Positions 53,864 through 63,097 of a stretch of DNA of 64,000 nt are shown in pieces. Within the stretch, counting starts at the first letter, position 1. Each line of letters begins with the position of its first letter. Made by a program: the position numbers and the translations under genes. The stretch comes from Flavobacterium fluviatile (GTDB lineage Bacteria > Bacteroidota > Bacteroidia > Flavobacteriales > Flavobacteriaceae): NCBI RefSeq assembly GCF_010645065.1, contig NZ_JAADZW010000005.1, positions 1 through 64,000 of the forward strand, read 5' to 3'. A model generated the notes under the pieces. The model was not told where the DNA came from and did not search any database. It saw nothing but the letters and a program-made list of their open reading frames with translations.

Positions 53864-53898
53864 CTTAGTCCCTTAATATCTCAGTAACTCACCAACTT
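53864..53898. repeat. Tandem 8-bp repeat, four copies
   Basis: CTTAGTCC, CTTAATAT, CTCAGTAA and CTCACCAA followed by CTT have the same 8-bp register and CTYAGNAN-like consensus as the array at 25275-25314. It abuts the -7 element of the glmM promoter. Confidence 0.6.
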
Positions 53899-53901
53899 TT
53901 T

Positions 53902-53909
53902 TATATTTG
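53902..53909 (+). promoter_or_regulatory. glmM promoter -7 element
   Basis: TATATTTG matches TAnnTTTG exactly and lies 25 bp before the glmM start codon. The -33 position falls within the octamer repeat and has no TTTG. Confidence 0.5.
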
Positions 53910-53934
53910 TAACAAATAACCATAACTCACAAAA

Positions 53935-55323
53935 ATGACTTTAATAAAATCGATTTCAGGAATCAGAGGAACAATCGGTGGGAGAGTAGGGGATAACCTG
54001 ACTCCGGTTGATGCTGTTAAATTTGCCTCGGCATACGGGACTTTCCTTAAAAATAATATTCAAAAAGAAAAATTAACCGTTGTAATTGGCCGCGATGCCA
54101 GAATTTCCGGTCCAATGATTCATAATCTGGTTGTAAATACGCTGATAGGCTTAGGAATTAATGTAATTGATCTTGGGCTTTCGACTACACCAACGGTAGA
54201 AATTGCCGTACCATTGGAAAACGCTGATGGTGGAATAATTCTGACTGCTTCTCATAATCCAAAACAATGGAATGCCTTAAAATTATTAAATGCCAAAGGA
54301 GAATTTTTAAGCGGTGCAGACGGGGCTAAAATCCTTGAAATTGCAGAAGCTGAAGATTTCGATTTCTCAGATGTAGACAATTTAGGGGAAATTACAGTAA
54401 ATGATGCTTACATGGATATTCATATTGATGAAGTTTTAAACTTACCATTAGTTGATATTCAGGCTGTAAAAGACGCAAAATTTAAAGTTGTTGTTGATGG
54501 AGTAAACTCATCAGGAGGAATTATTATTCCGAAATTATTAGAACAAATGGGTGTTGAAGTAGTAAAATTATACTGCGAACCAAACGGCCATTTCCCTCAT
54601 AACCCGGAACCATTGAAGGAACATTTAACGGATATTTCAGAGTTAGTTGTAAAAGAAAATGCTCATTTAGGAATCGTTGTAGATCCGGATGTTGATCGTT
54701 TGGCATTTATTAGCGAAGATGGAGAAATGTTTGGAGAAGAATATACTTTAGTAGCTTGTGCGGATTATGTTTTAAGTAAAACTCCGGGAAATACAGTTTC
54801 GAATATGTCATCATCCCGTGCTTTGCGTGATGTAACAAAAGCGCATGATGGAAATTATGAAGCCAGCGCAGTGGGCGAGGTGAATGTAGTGGAATTAATG
54901 AAAAAAAATAATGCTATAATAGGAGGAGAAGGTAATGGTGGAATTATTTATCCCGAATCACATTATGGAAGAGACAGTTTAGTTGGGGTAGCTTTATTTT
55001 TGACACATTTGGCAAACAAAAAAATGTCAGTTTCGGCATTACGTGCTTCATATCCGGAATATTATATGAGCAAAAATAAAATTGAACTGACACCGCAAAT
55101 CGATGTTGATGCGATTTTAGTTGCTATGACCGATAAATATAAAAACGAAGATATTTCAACAATTGACGGAGTTAAAATTGATTTCGCAACAGAGTGGGTT
55201 CATTTAAGAAAATCAAATACAGAACCAATCATTCGTATATATACAGAAGCACATTCTCAGGAAAAAGCAGATGTTTTGGCACTTCGAATAATTGATGAAA
55301 TAAAGGCAATCGCAGGTATTTAA
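53935..55323 (+). CDS. glmM: Phosphoglucosamine mutase
   Basis: 462 residues. The phosphoserine loop TASHNPKQWNALK places the catalytic Ser at 106, the metal loop DPDVDRLAFI and the sugar-binding GEGNGGIIYPESHYGRD loop are present, and the C-terminal RKSNTEPIIRIYTEA binds phosphate. It interconverts glucosamine-6-phosphate and glucosamine-1-phosphate for peptidoglycan and lipopolysaccharide precursors. The same family includes phosphomannomutases, so specificity rests on similarity alone. A terminator follows. Confidence 0.9.
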   Translation: MTLIKSISGIRGTIGGRVGDNLTPVDAVKFASAYGTFLKNNIQKEKLTVVIGRDARISGPMIHNLVVNTLIGLGINVIDLGLSTTPTVEIAVPLENADGGIILTASHNPKQWNALKLLNAKGEFLSGADGAKILEIAEAEDFDFSDVDNLGEITVNDAYMDIHIDEVLNLPLVDIQAVKDAKFKVVVDGVNSSGGIIIPKLLEQMGVEVVKLYCEPNGHFPHNPEPLKEHLTDISELVVKENAHLGIVVDPDVDRLAFISEDGEMFGEEYTLVACADYVLSKTPGNTVSNMSSSRALRDVTKAHDGNYEASAVGEVNVVELMKKNNAIIGGEGNGGIIYPESHYGRDSLVGVALFLTHLANKKMSVSALRASYPEYYMSKNKIELTPQIDVDAILVAMTDKYKNEDISTIDGVKIDFATEWVHLRKSNTEPIIRIYTEAHSQEKADVLALRIIDEIKAIAGI

Positions 55324-55350
55324 TATTTTAATTTCAGGATTTAAAAAACA

Positions 55351-55385
55351 AAAAAGTTTGATGGTATATTCTCATCAAACTTTTT
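55351..55385. terminator. Bidirectional terminator between glmM and the SOD gene
   Basis: AAAAAGTTTGATG (55351-55363) and CATCAAACTTTTT (55373-55385) form a 13-bp stem with A and T runs on both sides, serving the convergent genes. Confidence 0.88.
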
Positions 55386-55402
55386 TATTTTAAATTGAAT
55401 TC

Positions 55403-56182
55403 CTAAAATTTTTTAACCTTGCTTAGAGCGGTTTTGTAGTTTTCATTTACCTTTTCCCAATTGATTAATTTATAAAAGGCATCTATATAACTTCCTTTTC
55501 TATTTTGATAATCCAGATAATAGGCATGTTCCCATAAGTCAATCCCCATAATAGGTGTGCCGGGAATCAATGCATTTTTCATTAAAGGATTATCCTGATT
55601 TTCGGTAGTTGTAATTTGTAATTTTCCGGCTTTATCGACAACAAGCCAAACCCATCCTGAACCGAAATGTTTAGTCGCTTCATTTTTAAATTGAGTGGTA
55701 AGATTGTTAAAGGATCCAAATTCTTTATTGATTGAACCTGCCAGAGTATCTTTTGGAGTTTGCTCCTTTGGTGTCAGGATATCAAAATAAAGTGTATGAT
55801 TGTAATAACCTCCTGCATTTTGACGAAGTTTTGCATTGTTCATATCCATTTTTTTCAGAATATCTTCAATGGGAGCATTTTCGAATTCAGTAGAAACAAT
55901 TTCTTTGTTTAGATTATTGGTGTATGTCAGATAATGTTTGGAATAATGAGTTTCTAAAGTCAGGGATCGTATGGCAGGAGCTAAGGCATCGTATGCAAAA
56001 GGCAATTTTGTCAAAGCAAATGAACCTTCATCAGCTTTTACATCAGCTGGACTGCCAATGATGATTTTTTCTTCTTTTGTAGGCAAAGGAACTTCTACAA
56101 CTTCAGTTAATTTATTGTCATTACAGGAAAATAACATCAGTAATGAAGCTGTGAAAGTAAAACGGTGAATGTTTTTTTTCAT
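55403..56182 (-). CDS. Fe/Mn superoxide dismutase, lipoprotein form
   Basis: 259 residues. The N-terminus has a lipobox (LLMLFSC, Cys20), so the enzyme is attached outside the cytoplasm, which is less usual for this family. The metal ligands are His in LETHYSKHYLTY, His in GGYYNHTLYF, and Asp and His in MGIDLWEHAYYLDY, all in place. It destroys superoxide in the periplasm or at the surface. It is first in a same-strand series with ACBP, psd, cdsA and the LUD gene only by proximity: ACBP ends 8 bp upstream of its start codon, so cotranscription is likely. Confidence 0.9.
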   Translation of the reverse strand: MKKNIHRFTFTASLLMLFSCNDNKLTEVVEVPLPTKEEKIIIGSPADVKADEGSFALTKLPFAYDALAPAIRSLTLETHYSKHYLTYTNNLNKEIVSTEFENAPIEDILKKMDMNNAKLRQNAGGYYNHTLYFDILTPKEQTPKDTLAGSINKEFGSFNNLTTQFKNEATKHFGSGWVWLVVDKAGKLQITTTENQDNPLMKNALIPGTPIMGIDLWEHAYYLDYQNRKGSYIDAFYKLINWEKVNENYKTALSKVKKF

Positions 56183-56189
56183 AATTTAA

Positions 56190-56459
56190 TTATTTTGATG
56201 TTAGGGAATTGATTATTTCAATGTAATTCTCTTTCGCTTCTTCAATAGACATATGACTAATTTGCATCCATGCATTTGTTTTGAATGCATCGCGTAAACC
56301 AAAATTTTCAGATTGATTGTACACTGCGGTTCCAAACGTGGCCTGTTTGTAATAGGCGTAAAGCCTTAACTGCACATCTTGCGGCAGTGAAGCCTGTGTC
56401 ATTTTCATAGCATTTTCTACAGCCTCTGAAAAACGAATATCTAAATCTTTTTTACTCAT
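56190..56459 (-). CDS. Acyl-CoA-binding protein
   Basis: 89 residues, a complete four-helix ACBP domain (LDIRFSEAVENAMKMTQ, RLYAYYKQATFGTA, TNAWMQISHMSIEEAKENYI). This family is universal in eukaryotes and patchy in bacteria. It sits in a lipid-synthesis run, overlapping the psd stop codon by 1 nt, which fits a role in presenting or buffering acyl-CoA. Confidence 0.9.
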   Translation of the reverse strand: MSKKDLDIRFSEAVENAMKMTQASLPQDVQLRLYAYYKQATFGTAVYNQSENFGLRDAFKTNAWMQISHMSIEEAKENYIEIINSLTSK

Positions 56460-57112
56460 TAAGATTTTGTAGCGATGATTGTTTTACCTCCAATTGCTTT
56501 TTGGCCTAAAACCACATCGATTGGAGTACCTAAAGGTAAAAATAAATCTACTCTGGAACCAAATTTAATAAAGCCTGCATCAGTTCCCTGAATAACGTGT
56601 GTACCTTCCCTGGCATAATTTACAATTCTGCGGGCTAATGCACCGGCAATTTGTCTGTACAGTATTTGCCCAAACGTATCGTTTTCTATTACAACAGTAG
56701 TTCTTTCATTTTCTTCACTAGCTTTTGGATGCCAGGCAACTAAAAATTTTCCAGGGTGATATTTACTGAATTTTATAATGCCGTCCATTGCATAACGTGT
56801 TACGTGTACGTTTATTGGTGACATAAAAATAGAAACCTGCAAACGTTTATCTTTAAAGAACTCACCTTCATAAACTTCTTCAATAACTACTACTTTCCCG
56901 TCTACCGGGGCAAGAATCTGATTACTGTTTCTAATCGCAATTCTTTTTGGATTTCTGAAAAACTGTAAGATGATAATCAAAATTACTACACCTGCAATCT
57001 GAACAAGCATTCTTAGCCATGCAATGTCAATGAATTTGTCAGCAATTAAAAGTACGGCAACTGCAAAAACAGTACCTAATAAAATCGATGGGCCTCCTTC
57101 TTTATGAAACAT
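56459..57112 (-). CDS. psd: Phosphatidylserine decarboxylase proenzyme
   Basis: 217 residues with two N-terminal membrane helices (about 12-48). The self-cleavage site is the Gly-Ser of FIKFGSRVDLFLP near the C-terminus, which yields the pyruvoyl group; HVTRYAMDGII and HPKASEENERTT are typical of the short (PSD-A) form. It makes phosphatidylethanolamine. It overlaps cdsA by 11 nt and ACBP by 1 nt. Confidence 0.93.
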   Translation of the reverse strand: MFHKEGGPSILLGTVFAVAVLLIADKFIDIAWLRMLVQIAGVVILIIILQFFRNPKRIAIRNSNQILAPVDGKVVVIEEVYEGEFFKDKRLQVSIFMSPINVHVTRYAMDGIIKFSKYHPGKFLVAWHPKASEENERTTVVIENDTFGQILYRQIAGALARRIVNYAREGTHVIQGTDAGFIKFGSRVDLFLPLGTPIDVVLGQKAIGGKTIIATKS

Positions 57113-57992
57113 AATATAAAATTTGATAAAATAAAAATATAACGGGTGCTACAAATATAACACTATCTAACCGATCTAAAATACCCCCATGTCCGGGCAT
57201 TATTGCACCACTGTCTTTTACACCTGCAATTCTCTTGAATTTAGATTCAATTAAATCACCAATTGTCCCAAAAATACTGGCGATTAAAGCTATAATCGTC
57301 CAAATCAAAATGGATTTGCTGCTAAAATCAGGATTAGGCTGAATGTATAATTTTGAAATCAAAAATCCTGCAAATGCAGCAAAAACAACTCCACCAATAA
57401 AACCTTCTATAGTTTTCTTAGGAGAAATACGTTCAAATAATTTATGTTTTCCAATGGACTTCCCTACTAAATAGGCAAAAGTGTCATTGGTCCAGATGAG
57501 AACAAATAATCCAATAATGATCTTCGGATTATAATCGTTCGCCCCAAAAGAAATTTTAATGATAAAAACAAAAGGGAGCGTAATGTATCCAAGCAAATAC
57601 AAGTATTTTGATGAAATACTTACTTTCTGTACATTATCATAAAATAAAAACAAAATACACTTAATAGATATGACAATCGTAACGGCTAGCAGTATTAAGT
57701 CTAACTGTTGGATATTCGTGCTTAAATTTAATTTTGAATTATATAAATTCGTTAAAAACAGGGTAGTCTGCTTATTATAATGGCTTACCAATATAATTAC
57801 GGAGTATAATAAAGTTCCAAACAGAATAGAAAATACTTTATTGAGGCTGACTAAGTTGCAAAACTCATAAATGGTAATAATTAAAAAAACGCCAAACAGA
57901 ATAATAAAGCTTTCAGTAGAAAACAGAATAGAAGTTAGTAATAAAGCAATATAAACAGCACCAGAAATGGTTCTCTTGAGAGTTTCATTCAT
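57102..57992 (-). CDS. cdsA: Phosphatidate cytidylyltransferase
   Basis: 296 residues with about eight transmembrane helices and the family signature near the C-terminus (KDSGAIMPGHGGILDRLD). It converts phosphatidate and CTP to CDP-diacylglycerol, the precursor of phosphatidylserine and so of the product of the adjacent psd gene. It overlaps psd and starts 1 bp after the LUD-domain gene. Confidence 0.95.
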   Translation of the reverse strand: MNETLKRTISGAVYIALLLTSILFSTESFIILFGVFLIITIYEFCNLVSLNKVFSILFGTLLYSVIILVSHYNKQTTLFLTNLYNSKLNLSTNIQQLDLILLAVTIVISIKCILFLFYDNVQKVSISSKYLYLLGYITLPFVFIIKISFGANDYNPKIIIGLFVLIWTNDTFAYLVGKSIGKHKLFERISPKKTIEGFIGGVVFAAFAGFLISKLYIQPNPDFSSKSILIWTIIALIASIFGTIGDLIESKFKRIAGVKDSGAIMPGHGGILDRLDSVIFVAPVIFLFYQILYYVS

Positions 57993-57993
57993 C

Positions 57994-58599
57994 TTAAAGG
58001 TCCTCTAAGAGCAATAAGTATAAATTTTTTGCAACACTTCCGTATTGAGTAAAATCTTCTTCTTTTGCTTTTTCGAAATATTTTATTGTGGTAATATTCG
58101 TAGGGTAATCTCTTTCGTATTTTCTTTTAATAGCACTTAAACCATCACTTTTCATAGGAAGTATCTGGCTTGTAGTTGCTATTATAACAATATTTGCGGG
58201 AAGCTCGTTTGGTTTGTCTTGTCTGATTTGCTTTGATGAAAACAAAATTGAACCTTCATCAGCAATAAGATTTTCACAGGATGCCAAGAGAAACTTTGGA
58301 CTTCTCGGTGAAATATAAAGTAGTTTGTTTTCTTCTAATAAATGAAAAAGAGCAGGTTCATAACATAAAACCTCACTTTCAAACCAGTCATTTTCTTCTA
58401 AAATGTTTTCAAATTGTTCTTCAACTTCCTGTTTGTTTTCACAATACAAAAATTTCCCTCCATTCTTTTTAAAATTAAAAATGAATTGTTCGTCTATGGA
58501 CAAATGACTGTTCGGAATAGGTTTGTTTCCATATTCACTTTCATTTTCTTCGTCAGATGAAGTATTGGCAGAGCCAAATATTTTTTTGAAAAAACTCAT
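57994..58599 (-). CDS. LUD (LutC-like) domain protein
   Basis: 201 residues. ENLIADEGSILFSSKQIRQD and LPANIVIIATTSQILPMKSD match the LUD domain seen in lactate-utilisation proteins; the rest of a lut operon is absent here. It heads the cdsA-psd-ACBP-SOD series. In Bacteroidota this gene is commonly found next to ftsH and cdsA and its role is unknown. Confidence 0.8.
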   Translation of the reverse strand: MSFFKKIFGSANTSSDEENESEYGNKPIPNSHLSIDEQFIFNFKKNGGKFLYCENKQEVEEQFENILEENDWFESEVLCYEPALFHLLEENKLLYISPRSPKFLLASCENLIADEGSILFSSKQIRQDKPNELPANIVIIATTSQILPMKSDGLSAIKRKYERDYPTNITTIKYFEKAKEEDFTQYGSVAKNLYLLLLEDL

Positions 58600-58646
58600 T
58601 TTATATGAAATACTTTACATGTTAATTGAAAACGTTCAAAGATAAA

Positions 58647-58685
58647 AAAATCTTAATTCAAAAGCCTCTTTTGAATTAAGATTTT
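58647..58685 (-). terminator. Terminator after ftsH
   Basis: An 18-bp perfect stem (58647-58664 with 58668-58685) with a 3-nt loop is followed on the minus strand by TTTTATC. It lies 29 bp after the ftsH stop and separates ftsH from the LUD-cdsA unit. Confidence 0.85.
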
Positions 58686-58713
58686 AAAAAATATTAAATA
58701 TTTTACTGAAAAA

Positions 58714-60639
58714 TTATGAAACTACTTCCCCCAAATTTTTGTCAAAAGTACGTTTTCCAAATATAGCTTCTAAGTCATCTTTGAAAATAACTTCTTTTTC
58801 AATTAATATATCGGCAAGCTGATTTAGTTTGTCTTTGTTTTCTTCTAAAATCTGAATGGCTCTTTGGTATTGGCCTTCAATTAATTCTGAAATTTCGGCA
58901 TCAATAATTTTTGCAGTTTCATCAGAATATGGTTTAGAAAAGTTATATTCACTTTGTCCTGTAGAATCGTAATAGGTAACATTTCCAATTTTATCATTCA
59001 AACCGTAAATAGTTACCATAGCACGAGCCTGACGCGTAACCTTTTCTAAATCGCTTAATGCTCCAGTAGAAATTCTGTCAAAAGTTACTTTTTCAGCAGC
59101 TCTTCCTCCCATTGTAGCGCACATTTCGTCTAACATTTGGTCAGTTCTAACAATTTGTCTTTCTTCTGGTAAATACCAGGCTGCTCCTAAGCTTTGTCCA
59201 CGAGGAACAATAGTTACCTTAATTAGCGGGGCAGCATGTTCAAGCATCCAGCTTACTGTTGCGTGACCTGCTTCGTGTATAGCAATAGCTCTTTTTTCTT
59301 CTGGTGTAATAATTTTGTTTTTCTTTTCCAGACCTCCAATGATTCTGTCAACCGCATCTAAGAAATCTTGTCTGTCAACTGCAGCTTTGCTGTTACGGGC
59401 AGCAATTAAGGCTGCTTCGTTACAAACATTTGCAATATCTGCACCTGAGAATCCCGGAGTTTGTTTTGCAAGGAAGTCCAAATCAAGGCCTTCGACTTTT
59501 TTGATGGGTTTTAAGTGTACCTGAAAAATTTCAGCTCTTTCACGGATATCCGGCAAATCAACAAAAATTTGTCTGTCAAAACGCCCTGCACGCATCAAAG
59601 CTTTGTCGAGAACATCAGCTCTGTTGGTTGCTGCCAAAACAATTACGTTAGAGTTTGTTCCAAAACCATCCATTTCTGTAAGTAACTGGTTTAGGGTATT
59701 TTCTCTTTCGTCATTTCCGCCGGACATATTGCTTTTTCCTCTGGCTCTACCAACAGCATCAATTTCATCAATGAATATTATAGCTGGGGATTTTTCTTTT
59801 GCCTGTTTGAACAAATCACGAACACGTGATGCACCAACTCCTACAAACATTTCAACGAAATCTGAACCAGATAATGAGAAGAAGGGTACCTGCGCTTCTC
59901 CTGCAACAGCTTTTGCTAATAATGTTTTACCAGTTCCGGGAGGTCCTACAAGTAAAGCTCCTTTTGGGATTTTCCCTCCCAGATTTGTATATTTTTCGGG
60001 GTTTTTAAGGAATTCTACAATTTCCTGAATTTCTTCTTTGGCTCCTTCTAAACCAGCGACATCCTTAAAAGTTGTTTTAATATCTGTTTTTTCATCAAAA
60101 AGTTTTGCTTTTGATTTTCCAATATTGAAAATTTGTCCGCCTCCGCCAGCACCTCCGCCAGACATTTTTCGCATTATGAAAATCCATACCCCAATGATGA
60201 TGATAATTGGCAATAAGCTAACTATAATATCACTCCAGTTGCTTGCTTCTTTAAAGTCATAATCGACTAGTTTTTTTTCGGCTTTAGCCTTATCAAGTTT
60301 TTCCTGAAAAGATTTTAAATCACCAAATTTAGTAGTGTAATGAGGACCTTTGTTAGGTCTGTCAAACATATCTTTGGCTACTTTTTTATTAGCAGGATCT
60401 TTTAATGCTGCATCAGAAAGATAAATTTCAGCATCTTTATTATTAAAAATAATGACATTTTTAATTTGCCCTTTAGCTAACATGTTGTCTATATCAGACG
60501 ATTTTAACTGAGCTGGTTCGCTCAAATTCGAACCACCTGTTGCAAAACTTATAAATAAAAAAACCAAAAGTATTGCGGTGTATATTAACCAGGGACTTAT
60601 TTTAAATTTACCCGGATTTGGATTATTATCTTTAGCCAT
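58714..60639 (-). CDS. ftsH: ATP-dependent zinc metalloprotease FtsH
   Basis: 641 residues: two transmembrane helices (about 17-33 and 134-152) around a periplasmic loop, an AAA+ module with Walker A GPPGTGKT and the second region of homology (NRADVLDKALMRAGRFDRQI), and a zinc protease with HEAGH at 455-459. It degrades membrane and short-lived cytoplasmic proteins. It lies 18 bp after rsfS and probably shares its promoter. Confidence 0.97.
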   Translation of the reverse strand: MAKDNNPNPGKFKISPWLIYTAILLVFLFISFATGGSNLSEPAQLKSSDIDNMLAKGQIKNVIIFNNKDAEIYLSDAALKDPANKKVAKDMFDRPNKGPHYTTKFGDLKSFQEKLDKAKAEKKLVDYDFKEASNWSDIIVSLLPIIIIIGVWIFIMRKMSGGGAGGGGQIFNIGKSKAKLFDEKTDIKTTFKDVAGLEGAKEEIQEIVEFLKNPEKYTNLGGKIPKGALLVGPPGTGKTLLAKAVAGEAQVPFFSLSGSDFVEMFVGVGASRVRDLFKQAKEKSPAIIFIDEIDAVGRARGKSNMSGGNDERENTLNQLLTEMDGFGTNSNVIVLAATNRADVLDKALMRAGRFDRQIFVDLPDIRERAEIFQVHLKPIKKVEGLDLDFLAKQTPGFSGADIANVCNEAALIAARNSKAAVDRQDFLDAVDRIIGGLEKKNKIITPEEKRAIAIHEAGHATVSWMLEHAAPLIKVTIVPRGQSLGAAWYLPEERQIVRTDQMLDEMCATMGGRAAEKVTFDRISTGALSDLEKVTRQARAMVTIYGLNDKIGNVTYYDSTGQSEYNFSKPYSDETAKIIDAEISELIEGQYQRAIQILEENKDKLNQLADILIEKEVIFKDDLEAIFGKRTFDKNLGEVVS

Positions 60640-60657
60640 TAGTAGAGAAAGTTTCTT

Positions 60658-61029
60658 TTAGTATTTGTTTTCGATTGTAGTTATTTTGGCGTCACCCCAA
60701 AGGCTTTCGATATTGTAGTATTCACGAATGTGCTTTTGAAAAACATGTACCACAATGTGCACATAATCCATAAGAACCCATTCAGCGTTATCGGTTCCTT
60801 CAACGTGCCACGGTTTATCCTTTAAGTCTTTAGATACTGTTTTTTGAATTGAGTTTACAATGGCGTTAACCTGGGTATTTGAGCTTCCGTTGCAAATTAC
60901 AAAATAGTCACAAACTGCTGTATCTATTTCTCTTAAGTCAAGAATATCTATATCATTCCCCTTTACCTCTTCAATTCCTTTGATTATGTTCGCCAATAGA
61001 ACATCATTATTAATAGTCTTTTTCGCCAT
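60658..61029 (-). CDS. rsfS: Ribosomal silencing factor RsfS
   Basis: 123 residues with the conserved core (DIDILDLREI, DYFVICNGSSNTQVNAIV, WVLMDYVHIVVHVF, REYYNIESLWGDA). RsfS binds ribosomal protein L14 and blocks subunit joining when nutrients run low. It is upstream of and close to ftsH. Confidence 0.95.
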   Translation of the reverse strand: MAKKTINNDVLLANIIKGIEEVKGNDIDILDLREIDTAVCDYFVICNGSSNTQVNAIVNSIQKTVSKDLKDKPWHVEGTDNAEWVLMDYVHIVVHVFQKHIREYYNIESLWGDAKITTIENKY

Positions 61030-61045
61030 GAATTATTTATATGAA

Positions 61046-61079
61046 TTTGTAAAGTTACCAAAATTTGTGATTATTTTTG
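61046..61079 (+). promoter_or_regulatory. Bacteroidota-type promoter of birA
   Basis: TTTG (61046-61049) and TATTTTTG (61072-61079) are separated by 22 bp, both exact matches. The start codon at 61122 is 42 bp further. Confidence 0.6.
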
Positions 61080-61121
61080 AACCTTAACAAAATATTAAAT
61101 GAAGTTATTTAAATTACTAAA

Positions 61122-61850
61122 ATGAAACTAATCAAACTCAATGCCATAGATTCTACTAATGACTTTCTTAAGGCATTGTCAAATAATGATGAACTGGATA
61201 ATTACACAGTGGTAACAGCTGAGAATCAGACCAAAGGCAAAGGTCAGATGGGCGCTAAATGGGAATCTGAATCAGGTAAAAACTTAATTATGAGCGTTTT
61301 GGTTAAAAGTTTTTTATCTGATTATGCGCAGGCTTTTAGTATTAGTATTATAACATCATTAGCTGTAATTGAAGTGTTAAAAGAACATGATATTCCTGAT
61401 TTGAGTGTAAAATGGCCTAACGACATTATGTCATATAATAAGAAAATTGGTGGCATACTTATCGAAAATACCATAAAAAGTGATGGCAGAATTGTGTCAG
61501 TAGTAGGATTAGGTTTAAACGTAAATCAGATAAATTTTGAGCAATTGCCGCATGCTTCTTCCTTAAGTGTAATTTGTAAAAAGGAATTTGATAAGGATTC
61601 TATTCTTTTGTCTATTGTTGAAAAAATGAAGCAAAAGATAGAATTATGGGAAACTAATTCTGTTTTGTTTTGGAATGAATATTTCAATTCCTTATTTCGA
61701 AAAGGAATTCCAGTGGCATTTAAGAATCTTCAGGATGAAAATTTCATGGGAATTATTCAGGGGGTTTCTCCAGTTGGAAAGCTACAGGTCCTGCTTGAAG
61801 ACGATTCTGTTGCTGAATTTGAGATTAAGGAGATTCAGATGCTTTATTAG
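61122..61850 (+). CDS. birA: Biotin--[acetyl-CoA-carboxylase] ligase
   Basis: 242 residues. DSTNDFLK, TKGKGQMGAKWESESGKNL (the biotinyl-AMP loop), LSVKWPNDIM and KIGGILIE are all typical. There is no N-terminal DNA-binding domain, so it is a class I ligase that attaches biotin without repressing transcription. It is divergent from rsfS. Confidence 0.95.
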   Translation: MKLIKLNAIDSTNDFLKALSNNDELDNYTVVTAENQTKGKGQMGAKWESESGKNLIMSVLVKSFLSDYAQAFSISIITSLAVIEVLKEHDIPDLSVKWPNDIMSYNKKIGGILIENTIKSDGRIVSVVGLGLNVNQINFEQLPHASSLSVICKKEFDKDSILLSIVEKMKQKIELWETNSVLFWNEYFNSLFRKGIPVAFKNLQDENFMGIIQGVSPVGKLQVLLEDDSVAEFEIKEIQMLY

Positions 61851-61881
61851 TCGGGAGTATTGGTGTAAAAAATTTGTTATA

Positions 61882-61912
61882 AAAAAGTCCAATCGTTTAG
61901 ACTGGACTTTTT
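61882..61912. terminator. Terminator between birA and the SRPBCC gene
   Basis: AAAAAGTCCA (61882-61891) pairs with TGGACTTTTT (61903-61912). It lies 32 bp after the birA stop and serves convergent genes. Confidence 0.82.
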
Positions 61913-61944
61913 ATTTATATTTCACAATTAATAATTCACGATTA

Positions 61945-62337
61945 TTAAAGTTTGTTCATATTATTGGACAAAGTTTCAATAAATTTACTAATTGGGCCTT
62001 TAACCATCATCGCCATCATCGGATTAAACTCTCCTTCAAAAAATAACTGGACAGCGCTTTCTGAATCAGAAACACTATCAATATTTGAAACTAAAGTAAA
62101 AGGTAGTTTGTCACTTGCGGCACCCAAAACAATTTTGTTTGGAGCTGTTTTGTCTTTCATTATAAGTTTTATTTCCGGCATCCCTTTTAGTCCGAAAATA
62201 AAAGCATCTTCACCAGTTACTTCAAATTTAGCAATATTATCAGGCATTAATTTTTCAAAATTTTTTACATCAGACAGTAAATCAAATAATTCCTGAGCTG
62301 ATTTCTGGACAGTAACTTTGGGACTTTCTAAGTTCAT
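61945..62337 (-). CDS. SRPBCC (START-like) family protein
   Basis: 130 residues. KSAQELFDLLSDVKNFEKLM, a central sheet and a long C-terminal helix (MAMMVKGPISKFIETLSNNM) give the START-like fold, which binds hydrophobic ligands. Ligand unknown. It lies downstream of pyrE on the same strand with a 105-bp gap. Confidence 0.85.
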   Translation of the reverse strand: MNLESPKVTVQKSAQELFDLLSDVKNFEKLMPDNIAKFEVTGEDAFIFGLKGMPEIKLIMKDKTAPNKIVLGAASDKLPFTLVSNIDSVSDSESAVQLFFEGEFNPMMAMMVKGPISKFIETLSNNMNKL

Positions 62338-62442
62338 AATTTGTTTTTTTGTTGTTTAACCGCAAAGCGTACATTTTTTTTACTGTTCGACTTTAATACC
62401 TAAAATCGCAAAGGTGGAATTCTACAATATTCAAATCTATAA

Positions 62443-63090
62443 TTACCCTTCTTGTCTCCAAGTTGACGGACTTATACTCCAATCCTGTAAAGCCGTTTGT
62501 TGTTCTTCACTGATGTATTGTTTCTGAACGGCCAGATTAAGTAAGTTCTCATAGTTGCTTAAAGTAAATAAATCAATATTTGCATTTTTGAAGTTTTCTT
62601 CGGCCACACCAAAACCATAGGTAAAAACCGCTGCCATACCTTTAATATTAGCCCCTTCATTACGTAAAGCCTCTACGGCCATAAGGCTGCTGTTTCCTGT
62701 GCTGATTAAATCTTCAACAACAACAACATTCTGACCTTTTTGTAAAAAACCTTCAACCTGATTTTGTCTTCCGTGTTTTTTTGGTTCAGGACGTACATAT
62801 ACAAATGGTAATCCAAGGCTTTCTGCAACTAAGATCCCAATTCCTATTGCTCCTGTGGCAACTCCGGCAATAACATCTGGCTTTCCAAATTGTTTTTCTA
62901 TGTTTTTCGCAAACTCATCACGAACATAATTTCGGATGGCAGGAAATGAAAGAATTAACCTATTATCGCAATAAATAGGTGATTTCCATCCTGAAGCCCA
63001 TGTAAAAGGATTTTCTGGATTCAATTTAATTGCATTTATTTGCAAAAGCAATTCTGCTGTTTTTTCGGCGGTATCTTTATTAAAAATCAT
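62443..63090 (-). CDS. pyrE: Orotate phosphoribosyltransferase
   Basis: I place the start at the ATG at 63090 (215 residues, MIFNKDTAEKTAELLL); the frame remains open to 63123 but that overlaps the neighbouring gene. The PRPP-binding motif VVVVEDLISTGNSS and the orotate region (WASGWKSPIYCDNR, GVATGAIGIGILVA) are present. It converts orotate and PRPP to OMP in pyrimidine synthesis. It is divergent from the NUDIX gene with only 7 bp between start codons. Confidence 0.95.
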   Translation of the reverse strand: MIFNKDTAEKTAELLLQINAIKLNPENPFTWASGWKSPIYCDNRLILSFPAIRNYVRDEFAKNIEKQFGKPDVIAGVATGAIGIGILVAESLGLPFVYVRPEPKKHGRQNQVEGFLQKGQNVVVVEDLISTGNSSLMAVEALRNEGANIKGMAAVFTYGFGVAEENFKNANIDLFTLSNYENLLNLAVQKQYISEEQQTALQDWSISPSTWRQEG

Positions 63091-63097
63091 AGTACAA

